Under the pieces are notes generated by a model. The model worked only from the letters and a program-made list of their open reading frames with translations, had not been told where the DNA came from and did no database searches. A program made the position numbers and the translations under genes. Below are positions 51,187 through 57,955 of a stretch of DNA of 57,955 bases, piece by piece (positions within the stretch are counted from its first letter, which is position 1; the number at the start of each line of letters is the position of its first letter). The stretch is from Clostridium guangxiense. Its GTDB lineage: Bacteria > Bacillota > Clostridia > Clostridiales > Clostridiaceae. The stretch covers positions 1 through 57,955 of the forward strand of contig NZ_JAJNKE010000002.1 in the NCBI RefSeq assembly GCF_021043395.1. The letters are read 5' to 3'.

Positions 51187-51918
51187 ATGATCAAAGCTAT
51201 TTTATTTGATTCTGGCAAGGTTTTAGATAAGCCTGTATCTGGACATTGGTTTATACCGCCGAATTTTTTTGAATATGTTGACAGAGAAGCGTTTGACTCC
51301 GTACCATCATCAAACAAAAGAGCGGCATTTACTAGGGCTGGAAATTATATCAGTAAGAAAAAACTTGTTATTAGCGCAGACGAGGAATATAGCAATTTTG
51401 TTGAATACTATAGAATACTCGGAGAAGAGCTTCCAAGGCTTAAATTAAGAGATTCAGATGCTAAAGCTATTGCAAGAGATTTGGTTTATAATTATGATAA
51501 ATATAGTTTTTATGAGGATGCTGTTAGTTTAATACCAGAACTAAGTAAAAAGTATAAACTGGCAGTTGTAACAGATGCATGGCCATCATTAGAAAATGTT
51601 TTTAAGCAGGCAGGCTTTAGAGACTACTTTTCATCTTTTATTATATCATCTATGATAGGAGTAACAAAGCCAGATGAACTTATGTATAAGGCTGCACTTT
51701 CTGAACTTAAGGTTTTGCCAGAGGAAGCAGTATTTATTGATGATCATGCAAAAAATTGTGAAGGGGCTAGTAAACTTGGGATTAAATCTATTATTCTATC
51801 TAGGGAATTTAAATTTTATGTTTATAATAAATTGGTTAACCCAGGTTATCAGATAATTAGGAGTTTAAATGAGTTAAATGATGCAATTTATAATGAAGTA
51901 AGCCATACAAAAGATTAA
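51187..51918 (+). CDS. HAD-superfamily hydrolase
   Basis: A 243-residue HAD phosphatase. Motif I is ILFDSGKVL (D8; the +2 position is Gly instead of Asp, as in the FDxGxVL branch). Motif II is VVTDAWPSLE, motif III TKPDELMYKAAL and motif IV VFIDDHAKNCEGA. Start ATG 51187 after GGAGGTG. Substrates of this branch include sugar phosphates; none can be assigned. Confidence 0.88.
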   Translation: MIKAILFDSGKVLDKPVSGHWFIPPNFFEYVDREAFDSVPSSNKRAAFTRAGNYISKKKLVISADEEYSNFVEYYRILGEELPRLKLRDSDAKAIARDLVYNYDKYSFYEDAVSLIPELSKKYKLAVVTDAWPSLENVFKQAGFRDYFSSFIISSMIGVTKPDELMYKAALSELKVLPEEAVFIDDHAKNCEGASKLGIKSIILSREFKFYVYNKLVNPGYQIIRSLNELNDAIYNEVSHTKD

Positions 51919-51937
51919 ATCTTTGTACGGCTTCACT
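51897..51937. terminator. Bidirectional terminator between HAD gene and LevR-type gene
   Basis: AAGCCATACAAAAGATT and AATCTTTGTACGGCTT pair nearly perfectly, followed by CACTTTTTATT. It overlaps the HAD stop codon and lies just after the end of the convergent LevR-type gene. Confidence 0.7.
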
Positions 51938-51942
51938 TTTTA

Positions 51943-54750
51943 TTATCTGTGTATAACTTTAATTATATAGCATATTTCATCATCTGTTATTGATACATCA
52001 TATTCCTTTTCAAGAATAGCTGCAGCTCCTCTTACTGTATTAAATTGTTCTAAGTTTTTCAATTTAAACTGTTCTACATTTTCAAATTTTGCAAAATCAC
52101 CATGAACACATCTATCGAGCATACAGCCCATATGAACTATTAGGTCCACAAGGTTATCTTCAGAGTTTTCCTCATTATTAAGATTTAATTTTTCAATGAA
52201 TTTTTTTATAACGATTATGGCAATTTTAGGGTTAACATACTTTACGTATTCATAAAGCATATCTCTTGAAATTTCATAAGCGTTTTTTGGCAGCGGGTCT
52301 TGAGCAGCAGTTTTATCAGATGAAGAAATTAATTTTGTATCTATAAATTTTATAAATTCATGTTGAAAGTTTTTGGTTAAAAGCTTGTTTATAGGGAAAT
52401 AAGGTATATCTGATTGAGGTCTTAAACTTCCTATGCAGGCGATAATGTCGTATTTTTCTTCTAAGCTTTTTAAATTATTCTCCATGTCAAAATAATTTAT
52501 AGTTATTATTTCAACAGCTTTTTTATGATCTTCGTCTAATAGTTTTGTAATAATATCTTTGGATATAAGTCCTGCACCTTGGCCAGTAACACATACAGTT
52601 ATTATAGCCTTTTTCTTTTGTTCTCCTTCTGTTTGTGGTGCTGTCATATTAATTATAGAATTATAGATAGTGTCTATATCAGATTTTTGATACAATACGC
52701 TCCTAAGGGTGTCAAGAGCAATAAGTGTGGAAATGTTACTTATAGTCCTTACCTTTATGCCGGTTTCACTCATTATTTTTTCTCCAAATCCAGATAGGGA
52801 TCCCATATCTACAAGCAATAAAACGCCTTTTCCAGTATTTGAGTTTAAAACCGCAAGCTTAACTTTTTCATAGGTTTCAGGTATTTTTGCACTTAAAGGC
52901 ATATCTACGGATATTATGTGCTCAACATTAAGGAGTTTGTTTGCTACATTTCCCATGCTTGTTGCAGTGCTGTCGCCGTGGCATACCAGAACAATTCCTA
53001 TAGTATTATCAGTAGGATTACTTCCAGATTTATTGTTTGCAAGTAGAATTGATAAAAATCCTTTTTCGTCTTCTGGAATTGAAATGCTAAATTTGTCACT
53101 TAACATTTTAACCAGTTCTGAGGCTACTTTGAATTCCTCTTTATATTGTCTTCTAATGATTGCCAGATTAGGGTTCTTTATTGGTTTATTTTCCTCAAGT
53201 CTTTTTAGTAAGGAATAAATATGAAAAGTAAAGCCAAAAAAGAATTTATTATTAAATTTGGTATTTAGTCTATTTTGAGCAAGCTGAATTAAACTTGCAG
53301 ATGAATCAACTAGTTCTTTTGGAATAATATTATATAGCTTTCGTATATTCAAATTGTCTGAACTAAACTTATTTATTACTGTGTTAAAGTGATTGTCAAG
53401 TTCGGAGTTTATATGGCGCTCAATTTCATTACTATCAAGTCCTTTACTTCTTAATTCCTCCATTTTTTGGTTTATACAATCATATAAATCTTCCTCATCA
53501 TCTATATTGGAAGTTAAAATTTCATTTTTATCAAAAGAGGAAAAAGGATGTATTATTAAGTTTTCAGTAAACATGCTTAAAAAGTTTTTTACATCTGGTG
53601 GAATAGTGAGATTAAAAAGGTTTCCTTTGATTTCCTCGTTAAGCATTTTGAATTCTATATTAAGGGCCTCATTATTTTGAAGGTGTTGAAAGAAGGCTTT
53701 TGCGCAAACAAGTTTTATTTCCGAGCTAAGTTGACATATATTTCCATCTCTAAATTCATATAAAGCTAGAGCTTTAACGACCTCTGGAGAAATACTTATT
53801 GGTATATTAAGTTTTAGGGCCTCATAATAAAAAAGTTTTTCAATAACTTCAAGTCTTTCGTCTATAGTTTTCTCTCTAAAAGATGGCAGTGTTATAGTAA
53901 CTGGGCTTCTTCTTAAAAATGTATTTAAGAATGTATCGTTTGGGTCTTCTGTGGTTGCTGCAATTATAAGTACATTGCTTTTTCTAGGTTTTGAGGTTTC
54001 ACCGAGTCTTGAAAATTCACCCTTATCCATAAGGTAAAAAAGCATTTCCTGACCATCTGGAGGGAGTCTATGAACTTCATCCAAAAATAAAATTCCATTA
54101 TGAGCTTTTTCTACAATTCCTATCTTATCACTGTCAGCTCCAGTAAAAGCACCCTTAGTATGCCCGAATAATTGGGAAAGTAAAAGTTGTGGAGCATTAT
54201 AATAATCGGAACAGTTAAAAGATATGAATGGAAAGTTGTCTGAATTTGTATTTTTATTTAGCAGTACATATTTATAAACCGCAGAAGCAAAAGTAGTTTT
54301 ACCTACCCCACTTTCCCCTAAAATTAGAGTATGAAGACCATGAGGCGGATACATTACAGCTGCCTTTGCTTGCTCTATCTGATGAATGAGACTGTTGTTA
54401 AAACCTATTAAAACTTTAAATGGATCATCTATATCTGATTTTTTATTGTTTTTTTCAACAAGAGTTTTAAATTCTTCAGGTGAAAATACCCTGCTAGTAT
54501 TGTTTATTTTTAATTTATTTAATATAGATTTTGGTATAAAGGTTACAGGTCTGCTATTTATTTTAATAAGTTTTTCTTCTTTTAAAAGATCATTTAAAAT
54601 TGTACTTGCATTATTTCTTATGATATTAAACTTTTCTTGTATCTCAGAAGCATCAACTCCAAAATTGGCTTCTTCTTGTAAACGCTTTAACAAATAGTCA
54701 GTAGTTATCTTGTCACATATATAATTATAAACAATTTCAGATTTTTTCAA
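51943..54750 (-). CDS. LevR-type sigma-54 PTS activator
   Basis: A 935-residue regulator. N-terminal winged HTH, then an AAA+ domain (GESGVGKTTFASAV, GHTKGAFTGADSDK, GILFLDEVHRLP), two PRDs and an EIIA-Man-like domain (TIGIVLVCHGDSTATSM). An EIIB-like segment VCVTGQGAGLISKDII precedes the last PRD. Such proteins activate PTS operons at sigma-54 promoters and are controlled by phosphorylation of PRD histidines by HPr and the cognate EIIB. I start at TTG 54750 after AGGTG. The divergent IIA-IIB-IIC operon with its -24/-12 promoter is the obvious target. Confidence 0.93.
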   Translation of the reverse strand: MKKSEIVYNYICDKITTDYLLKRLQEEANFGVDASEIQEKFNIIRNNASTILNDLLKEEKLIKINSRPVTFIPKSILNKLKINNTSRVFSPEEFKTLVEKNNKKSDIDDPFKVLIGFNNSLIHQIEQAKAAVMYPPHGLHTLILGESGVGKTTFASAVYKYVLLNKNTNSDNFPFISFNCSDYYNAPQLLLSQLFGHTKGAFTGADSDKIGIVEKAHNGILFLDEVHRLPPDGQEMLFYLMDKGEFSRLGETSKPRKSNVLIIAATTEDPNDTFLNTFLRRSPVTITLPSFREKTIDERLEVIEKLFYYEALKLNIPISISPEVVKALALYEFRDGNICQLSSEIKLVCAKAFFQHLQNNEALNIEFKMLNEEIKGNLFNLTIPPDVKNFLSMFTENLIIHPFSSFDKNEILTSNIDDEEDLYDCINQKMEELRSKGLDSNEIERHINSELDNHFNTVINKFSSDNLNIRKLYNIIPKELVDSSASLIQLAQNRLNTKFNNKFFFGFTFHIYSLLKRLEENKPIKNPNLAIIRRQYKEEFKVASELVKMLSDKFSISIPEDEKGFLSILLANNKSGSNPTDNTIGIVLVCHGDSTATSMGNVANKLLNVEHIISVDMPLSAKIPETYEKVKLAVLNSNTGKGVLLLVDMGSLSGFGEKIMSETGIKVRTISNISTLIALDTLRSVLYQKSDIDTIYNSIINMTAPQTEGEQKKKAIITVCVTGQGAGLISKDIITKLLDEDHKKAVEIITINYFDMENNLKSLEEKYDIIACIGSLRPQSDIPYFPINKLLTKNFQHEFIKFIDTKLISSSDKTAAQDPLPKNAYEISRDMLYEYVKYVNPKIAIIVIKKFIEKLNLNNEENSEDNLVDLIVHMGCMLDRCVHGDFAKFENVEQFKLKNLEQFNTVRGAAAILEKEYDVSITDDEICYIIKVIHR

Positions 54751-54799
54751 GAAAATCACCTACTTAAGATTAGTGTATATTTGTTTGTAAAGGTTTAAA

Positions 54800-54946
54800 T
54801 TAGTTTTTTGAAGTATTATTTAATTTACTAAGAACTAGCGCTGCTATAAATATAAATGTTGCAAAATAAATATTTCTGTAAAATAATGATATAGCAAAGA
54901 ACAAAAAGCTCAACACTATAAGTAAGTTTAAATATAACTTTTTCAT
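54800..54946 (-). CDS. Small membrane protein, 48 residues
   Basis: ATG 54946 follows TTAGGAGGATGATTT, a strong ribosome site. The product MKKLYLNLLIVLSFLFFAIS has two short hydrophobic segments (residues 6-22 and 28-40) and a polar tail. It ends 50 bp before the LevR-type start and on its strand, so it may share its transcript. No family recognised. Confidence 0.6.
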   Translation of the reverse strand: MKKLYLNLLIVLSFLFFAISLFYRNIYFATFIFIAALVLSKLNNTSKN

Positions 54947-54982
54947 AAATCATCCTCCTAATTCTCAAAAGATAGTATTTGG

Positions 54983-55008
54983 GTACAAATTAATTTTCAA
55001 GTTTCAAG
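54983..55008. repeat. 26-bp dispersed repeat, copy 2
   Basis: Begins GTACAAATTAATTTTCAA and matches, with one difference, the reverse complement of 11092-11117. Both copies are intergenic. Function unknown. Confidence 0.6.
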
Positions 55009-55142
55009 TGGTTTATATTTAGAAGGTTGAGTGAGACTAATAGGAATGAAAATTGGAGTAAGGATAGATATTAATATAAAGAAACTAATCTATATTATTA
55101 CTTTATTATAAAATATATAAAAAATCAATATAATTTTTAGGG

Positions 55143-55349
55143 TTATGCACATAGTAATTGTTGATATAGATGTAATTTAAAGGAACACTTTGTCTTTTAT
55201 AAATGAAAAATAATTAAATAAAATAATAATTGTCTAAAAAGTAGTAATATTTGCATATAAAAATTATGCACTAATATAAAATAAAAAAAGTAGTGCATAA
55301 TTTATTTTTTGGAAGCTTCATTTATTGATGTTTTTCTCATTATGCACTA
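55143..55349. promoter_or_regulatory. Repeated TTATGCACTA boxes (LevR-type activator sites)
   Basis: TTATGCACTA or its inverse occurs at 55263-55273, 55291-55301 and 55340-55349, with a variant at 55143. The middle two form a dyad, AAATTATGCACTA / TAGTGCATAATTT. They lie upstream of the sigma-54 promoter and are the likely enhancer of the PTS operon. The remaining 54947-55491 sequence contains no gene. Confidence 0.65.
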
Positions 55350-55351
55350 AG

Positions 55352-55368
55352 TTGGCACGCTAATTGCT
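55352..55368 (+). promoter_or_regulatory. Sigma-54 promoter of the galactitol-type PTS operon
   Basis: TTGGCACGCTAATTGCT matches the consensus TGGCACG-N4-TTGCT at every defined position. It lies about 124 bp before the first PTS gene and divergent from the LevR-type activator. Confidence 0.9.
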
Positions 55369-55491
55369 ATATAAAATGGTGTAAAGGTTTTAAAGAATAA
55401 GCAGCACTTTAAATATTAAATACAAGGCATTTGAACAATCAATAAAAATTATGTCTGATATTAAAGACATACTTACTAGGAGGGGAGAAGG

Positions 55492-55959
55492 TTGGAGGAT
55501 AATTTATTACATGAAGAACTAATCTTTCTAAATTATGAAGCAAGCAGTAGGGAAGAACTCCTTAGAAGTTTATCATTAGAGTTGGAGAAAAGGGGGTATG
55601 TAAAGGAATCATACGTAAAAGGAATCTTAGATAGAGAAAAAGTTTTTCCAACAGGGCTCAATACAGAAGGAGTAAAGGTAGCACTTCCACATACTGATGC
55701 TGTACATGTTAATAAAGCAGCAATAGTTATCGCAAAGTTAAAAAATCCAGTTATATTTAAAGAAATGGGTTTTGGTGAAAAAGATGTGGAAGCAAAACTT
55801 ATATTTATGATGGCTGTAAAAAATCCAGCAGAACAGGTTACAACTTTAAGCAGGCTTATGTCAATTCTATCTAATAAAGAAACACTTACAAACTTATATA
55901 ATTGTACAACTAATTCAGAAGTAATAAAGATATTAACAGGTGTTTTATACGGTAACTAA
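55492..55959 (+). CDS. PTS EIIA component, galactitol/fructose type
   Basis: A 155-residue EIIA of the PTS_EIIA_2 family. The phosphoacceptor His is in VALPHTDAVHV. Start TTG 55492 after AGGAGGGGAGAAGG. It accepts phosphate from HPr and passes it to the EIIB encoded next. First gene of an operon driven from the sigma-54 promoter at 55352. Confidence 0.9.
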   Translation: MEDNLLHEELIFLNYEASSREELLRSLSLELEKRGYVKESYVKGILDREKVFPTGLNTEGVKVALPHTDAVHVNKAAIVIAKLKNPVIFKEMGFGEKDVEAKLIFMMAVKNPAEQVTTLSRLMSILSNKETLTNLYNCTTNSEVIKILTGVLYGN

Positions 55960-55997
55960 AAAATTAAAATATAAAATTATTTAAGGAGGAATTTATT

Positions 55998-56288
55998 ATG
56001 AGTAATGTAAGAAAAAATATTTTTGTAGCTTGTGGATCGGGTGTTGCAACATCACAAACAGTGGCATCAAAAATTGCAAGTATGTGCGAAGATGAAGGAC
56101 TTAATGTAAACGTTGAAGCAGTTGATATTAAATCTCTTGAAAATATAATAGACCAATGTGATATATACGTATCAATAGTTTCAGCAGGACATGATTTTGG
56201 AAAACCTACAATAAATGGAATTGCATTTTTAACAGGTGTTGGTATTGATGAAGAATTTGAAAAGTTAAAAGAATATGTCAATTCATAA
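55998..56288 (+). CDS. PTS EIIB component, galactitol type
   Basis: A 96-residue EIIB with the phosphocysteine in FVACGSGVATSQTVA. Start after AAGGAGGAATTT. It transfers phosphate to the incoming sugar alcohol at the EIIC. It may also phosphorylate PRD histidines of the LevR-type regulator as a feedback. A strong hairpin follows before EIIC. Confidence 0.9.
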   Translation: MSNVRKNIFVACGSGVATSQTVASKIASMCEDEGLNVNVEAVDIKSLENIIDQCDIYVSIVSAGHDFGKPTINGIAFLTGVGIDEEFEKLKEYVNS

Positions 56289-56293
56289 AAAAG

Positions 56294-56328
56294 TTTCCCA
56301 ATAGAATACCTAAAAATTCTATTGGGAA
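56294..56328 (+). promoter_or_regulatory. Intercistronic hairpin between EIIB and EIIC genes
   Basis: TTCCCAATAGAAT and ATTCTATTGGGAA form a perfect 13-bp stem with a short loop and no T-run. It probably stabilises the IIA-IIB message or partially ends transcription, setting the ratio of soluble to membrane components. Confidence 0.6.
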
Positions 56329-56418
56329 GATGTTGAAATAAGTTATTATAATACAAATCAAGTTTATCACAAGTTAGAAAAAATTAATATAAAAATAAAA
56401 AAATAGGGGGAATTAAAA

Positions 56419-57780
56419 ATGGCTGTTATCAATTATATTTTGGGCTTAGGTGCTGCAGTATTTTTACCTATAATCATGATAATCTTAGGTTTAGCTATGA
56501 GAATGAAACCTAAGAAAGCAATAATAGCGGGTCTTACACTTGGTATAGAATTTACAGGCATGAATGTGGTACTTGGCTTTATGTTCAATGCTATAAGTCC
56601 AGCAGCTACAGCTTTTGTTAATAATACAGGAATAAAATTGACTTCTATAGATGTTGGTTGGTCTCCTATGTCAGCTATAGCATGGGCATGGCCATATGCA
56701 TTACTTGTTTTCCCACTTCAAATAGGAATAAATATAGTTATGCTTGCATTTAAATGGACGGATTGTTTAAACGTGGATTTATGGAATGTTTGGGGTAAAA
56801 TTTTTACAGCAACGATGGTTGCAGCTGTAACGCACAGTGTTCCTTTAGGTTTTGTAGCGGCAGCAATTCAAGTTGTTTTAGAACTTAAAAGTGCAGATAT
56901 CTCTCAAAAGGAATTATATAGAATTACTAAAATACCTGGAGTTGCATGTTCTCACTATATGACTATACAGGCAGCACTTCTTGCACCTATAAATAGAGTA
57001 TTAGATTTTATACCTGGAATAAATAAAGTAAATATTAATGCAGAACAATTAAAAGCTAAAATAGGTGTTTTTGGTGAAAATAGTGTTATGGGGTTCATTG
57101 TTGGAGCGCTTATAGCAGCATTTGGAGGATATGATTTAAAAGGAATATTAACTACAGCTATGGAAGTTGCTACAGCTCTTGTTTTATTCCCAATGGTAGC
57201 TAAATTATTCATGCAGGCGCTTGCTCCAATAGCTGATGCTACAAGTGCAGTTATGAAGAAAAGATTCAAAGGAAGAGAAATTTATATTGGACTTGACTGG
57301 CCATTCCTTGCAGGACAATCAGAAATATGGGTTGGTGCGATACTTTTAGTTCCAGTTGAACTTGTTCTTGCAGTTGTAATGTCAAAAATGGGTTTAAACA
57401 ATGTTATTCCGCTTGCTGGTGTAATTAATGTAATAGTATTTGTTCCGGCTTTAATCGTAACAGGCGGAAATTTAATAAGAATGATAATTTTAGGACTAGT
57501 TGCTACTCCTATATATTTAGCAGTTGCAACAAGCTTCTCTCCTATAGTAACTAACCTTGCGAAATCAGTTGGAACTATAAAAGTACCAGCAGGACAGTAT
57601 ATAACTTACTTTGGTGTAGAAATGCCAGAATTAAGATGGTTACTTGCTCATGGATTTAATGTATTAAGAGGTGAAATAATTCCAGCGGTTTTATTGGTAG
57701 GATACTTTGGATTATTTTACTGGTACAGCAGATATATGAAGAAGAGAGACGAAGCAGCAGAAGCAAAAGAAGCTAAATAA
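56419..57780 (+). CDS. PTS EIIC component, galactitol type
   Basis: A 453-residue permease with about ten helices of the GatC family (LGLAMRMKPKKAIIAGLTLG, GWSPMSAIAWAWPYALLVFP, and QSEIWVGAILLVP). Start ATG 56419 after AGGGGGAATT. It transports and phosphorylates a hexitol or related sugar; galactitol is the type substrate but not proven. No catabolic genes are visible before the window ends. Confidence 0.92.
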   Translation: MAVINYILGLGAAVFLPIIMIILGLAMRMKPKKAIIAGLTLGIEFTGMNVVLGFMFNAISPAATAFVNNTGIKLTSIDVGWSPMSAIAWAWPYALLVFPLQIGINIVMLAFKWTDCLNVDLWNVWGKIFTATMVAAVTHSVPLGFVAAAIQVVLELKSADISQKELYRITKIPGVACSHYMTIQAALLAPINRVLDFIPGINKVNINAEQLKAKIGVFGENSVMGFIVGALIAAFGGYDLKGILTTAMEVATALVLFPMVAKLFMQALAPIADATSAVMKKRFKGREIYIGLDWPFLAGQSEIWVGAILLVPVELVLAVVMSKMGLNNVIPLAGVINVIVFVPALIVTGGNLIRMIILGLVATPIYLAVATSFSPIVTNLAKSVGTIKVPAGQYITYFGVEMPELRWLLAHGFNVLRGEIIPAVLLVGYFGLFYWYSRYMKKRDEAAEAKEAK

Positions 57781-57785
57781 TCCTA

Positions 57786-57860
57786 CGCGGGGTTTGGGCG
57801 GAGCCCATTATCCTTCTAGAACCCAAAGCGAGCACTGTTTAAGCAACAGGTAAAAACAAA
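57786..57860 (+). repeat. 75-bp GC-rich direct repeat, unit 1
   Basis: Starts CGCGGGGTTTGGGCGGAGCC and contains CTTCTAGAACCCAAAGCGAG and CACTGTTTAAGCAACAGG. It is far richer in GC than the region. Inside, GGGTTTGGGC-GGA-GCCC and a distal GAACCC can form a nested hairpin; CTGTTTAAGCAACAG is another dyad. Confidence 0.85.
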
Positions 57861-57880
57861 AAGTAATAAGAGATGAAGAT

Positions 57881-57955
57881 CGCGGGGTTTGGGCGGAGCC
57901 CATTATCCTTCTAGAACCCAAAGCGAGCACTGTTTAAGCAACAGGCAAGAACAAA
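57881..57955 (+). repeat. 75-bp GC-rich direct repeat, unit 2
   Basis: Identical to unit 1 apart from two positions near the end (CAGGCAAGAACAAA against CAGGTAAAAACAAA), 20 bp further on. The array may continue beyond the window. Confidence 0.85.

Noticed and set aside
51187-51918. HAD hydrolase inactivated by loss of the second motif I Asp
   Set aside because: FDxGxVL forms are common in an active branch of the superfamily, and all other motifs are present.
57786-57955. Possible CRISPR array
   Set aside because: The units are 75 bp with a single 20-bp spacer, and no cas genes are seen; it does not fit CRISPR geometry in the visible part.
1-57955. tRNA, rRNA and classical riboswitches
   Set aside because: No cloverleaf, rRNA segment or known riboswitch core was recognised when reading the intergenic regions; a covariance search could still find weak ones.

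Overview
The window is a low-GC Firmicute chromosome segment with frequent TTG starts, strong GGAGG ribosome-binding sites, sporulation genes (spmA/spmB), a clostridial-type trans-2-enoyl-CoA reductase and a sigma-54/PRD-regulated PTS. The genes point to Clostridium sensu stricto. The enoyl-CoA reductase and its neighbourhood (lon, TetR, PrpR-like activator, deformylase-like protein) suggest a solventogenic species related to C. acetobutylicum; that last step is inference from memory, without any search.

Layout. 0.2-8 kb: an RND exporter with a long low-complexity insertion, then a Bce-like two-component system and ABC transporter whose permease lacks the usual extracellular domain, then DUF3189 and GNAT genes. 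8.9-13.3 kb: a complete minus-strand arsenic operon (arsR-acr3-arsC-arsD-arsA) with a permease remnant upstream. 13.4-15.6 kb: feoAB behind a consensus promoter overlapped by a Fur-like box. 15.7-22.6 kb: two closely related MFS genes flank a glucitol/sorbitol PTS locus. Its activator reads through, but every structural gene is broken by frameshifts or deletions. 22.8-28.1 kb: a DUF6765-like/ricin-lectin protein, a DUF1003 protein, and an lrp-lysE-methyltransferase-uppS-like series. 28.3-30.3 kb: three palindromic MITE-like elements in a row, then spmA and spmB separated by a fourth. 30.6-32.1 kb: an IS110-family element with a structured non-coding region that may encode a bridge RNA. 32.2-39.9 kb: CPBP protease, lon with a TetR repressor sharing its operator, small genes, a truncated Ham1-like gene, an HtrA lipoprotein and tandem GNATs. 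40-45.7 kb: CNNM/HlyC protein, divergent deformylase plus enoyl-CoA reductase, an MFS exporter with a sigma-54 promoter, and a 2H phosphoesterase. 45.7-51.9 kb: transposase and gene remnants, a GNAT, the PrpR-like sigma-54 activator, an HTH regulator, a nucleotidyltransferase, a truncated Amj flippase and a HAD hydrolase. 51.9-57.8 kb: a LevR-type activator divergent from a galactitol-type PTS (IIA-IIB-IIC) that has a consensus sigma-54 promoter and repeated TTATGCACTA boxes. The window ends in two 75-bp GC-rich direct repeats.

The most unusual signals are: (i) a family of long intergenic palindromes (family A, about seven copies) with shared terminal repeats, several ending exactly at a neighbouring gene's stop codon; (ii) a second family (B) that splits spmA from spmB; (iii) the decaying sorbitol PTS; (iv) the candidate IS110 bridge RNA; (v) two sigma-54 promoters, each near a candidate cognate activator; (vi) the RND insertion. 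No CRISPR array, rRNA or tRNA was recognised.
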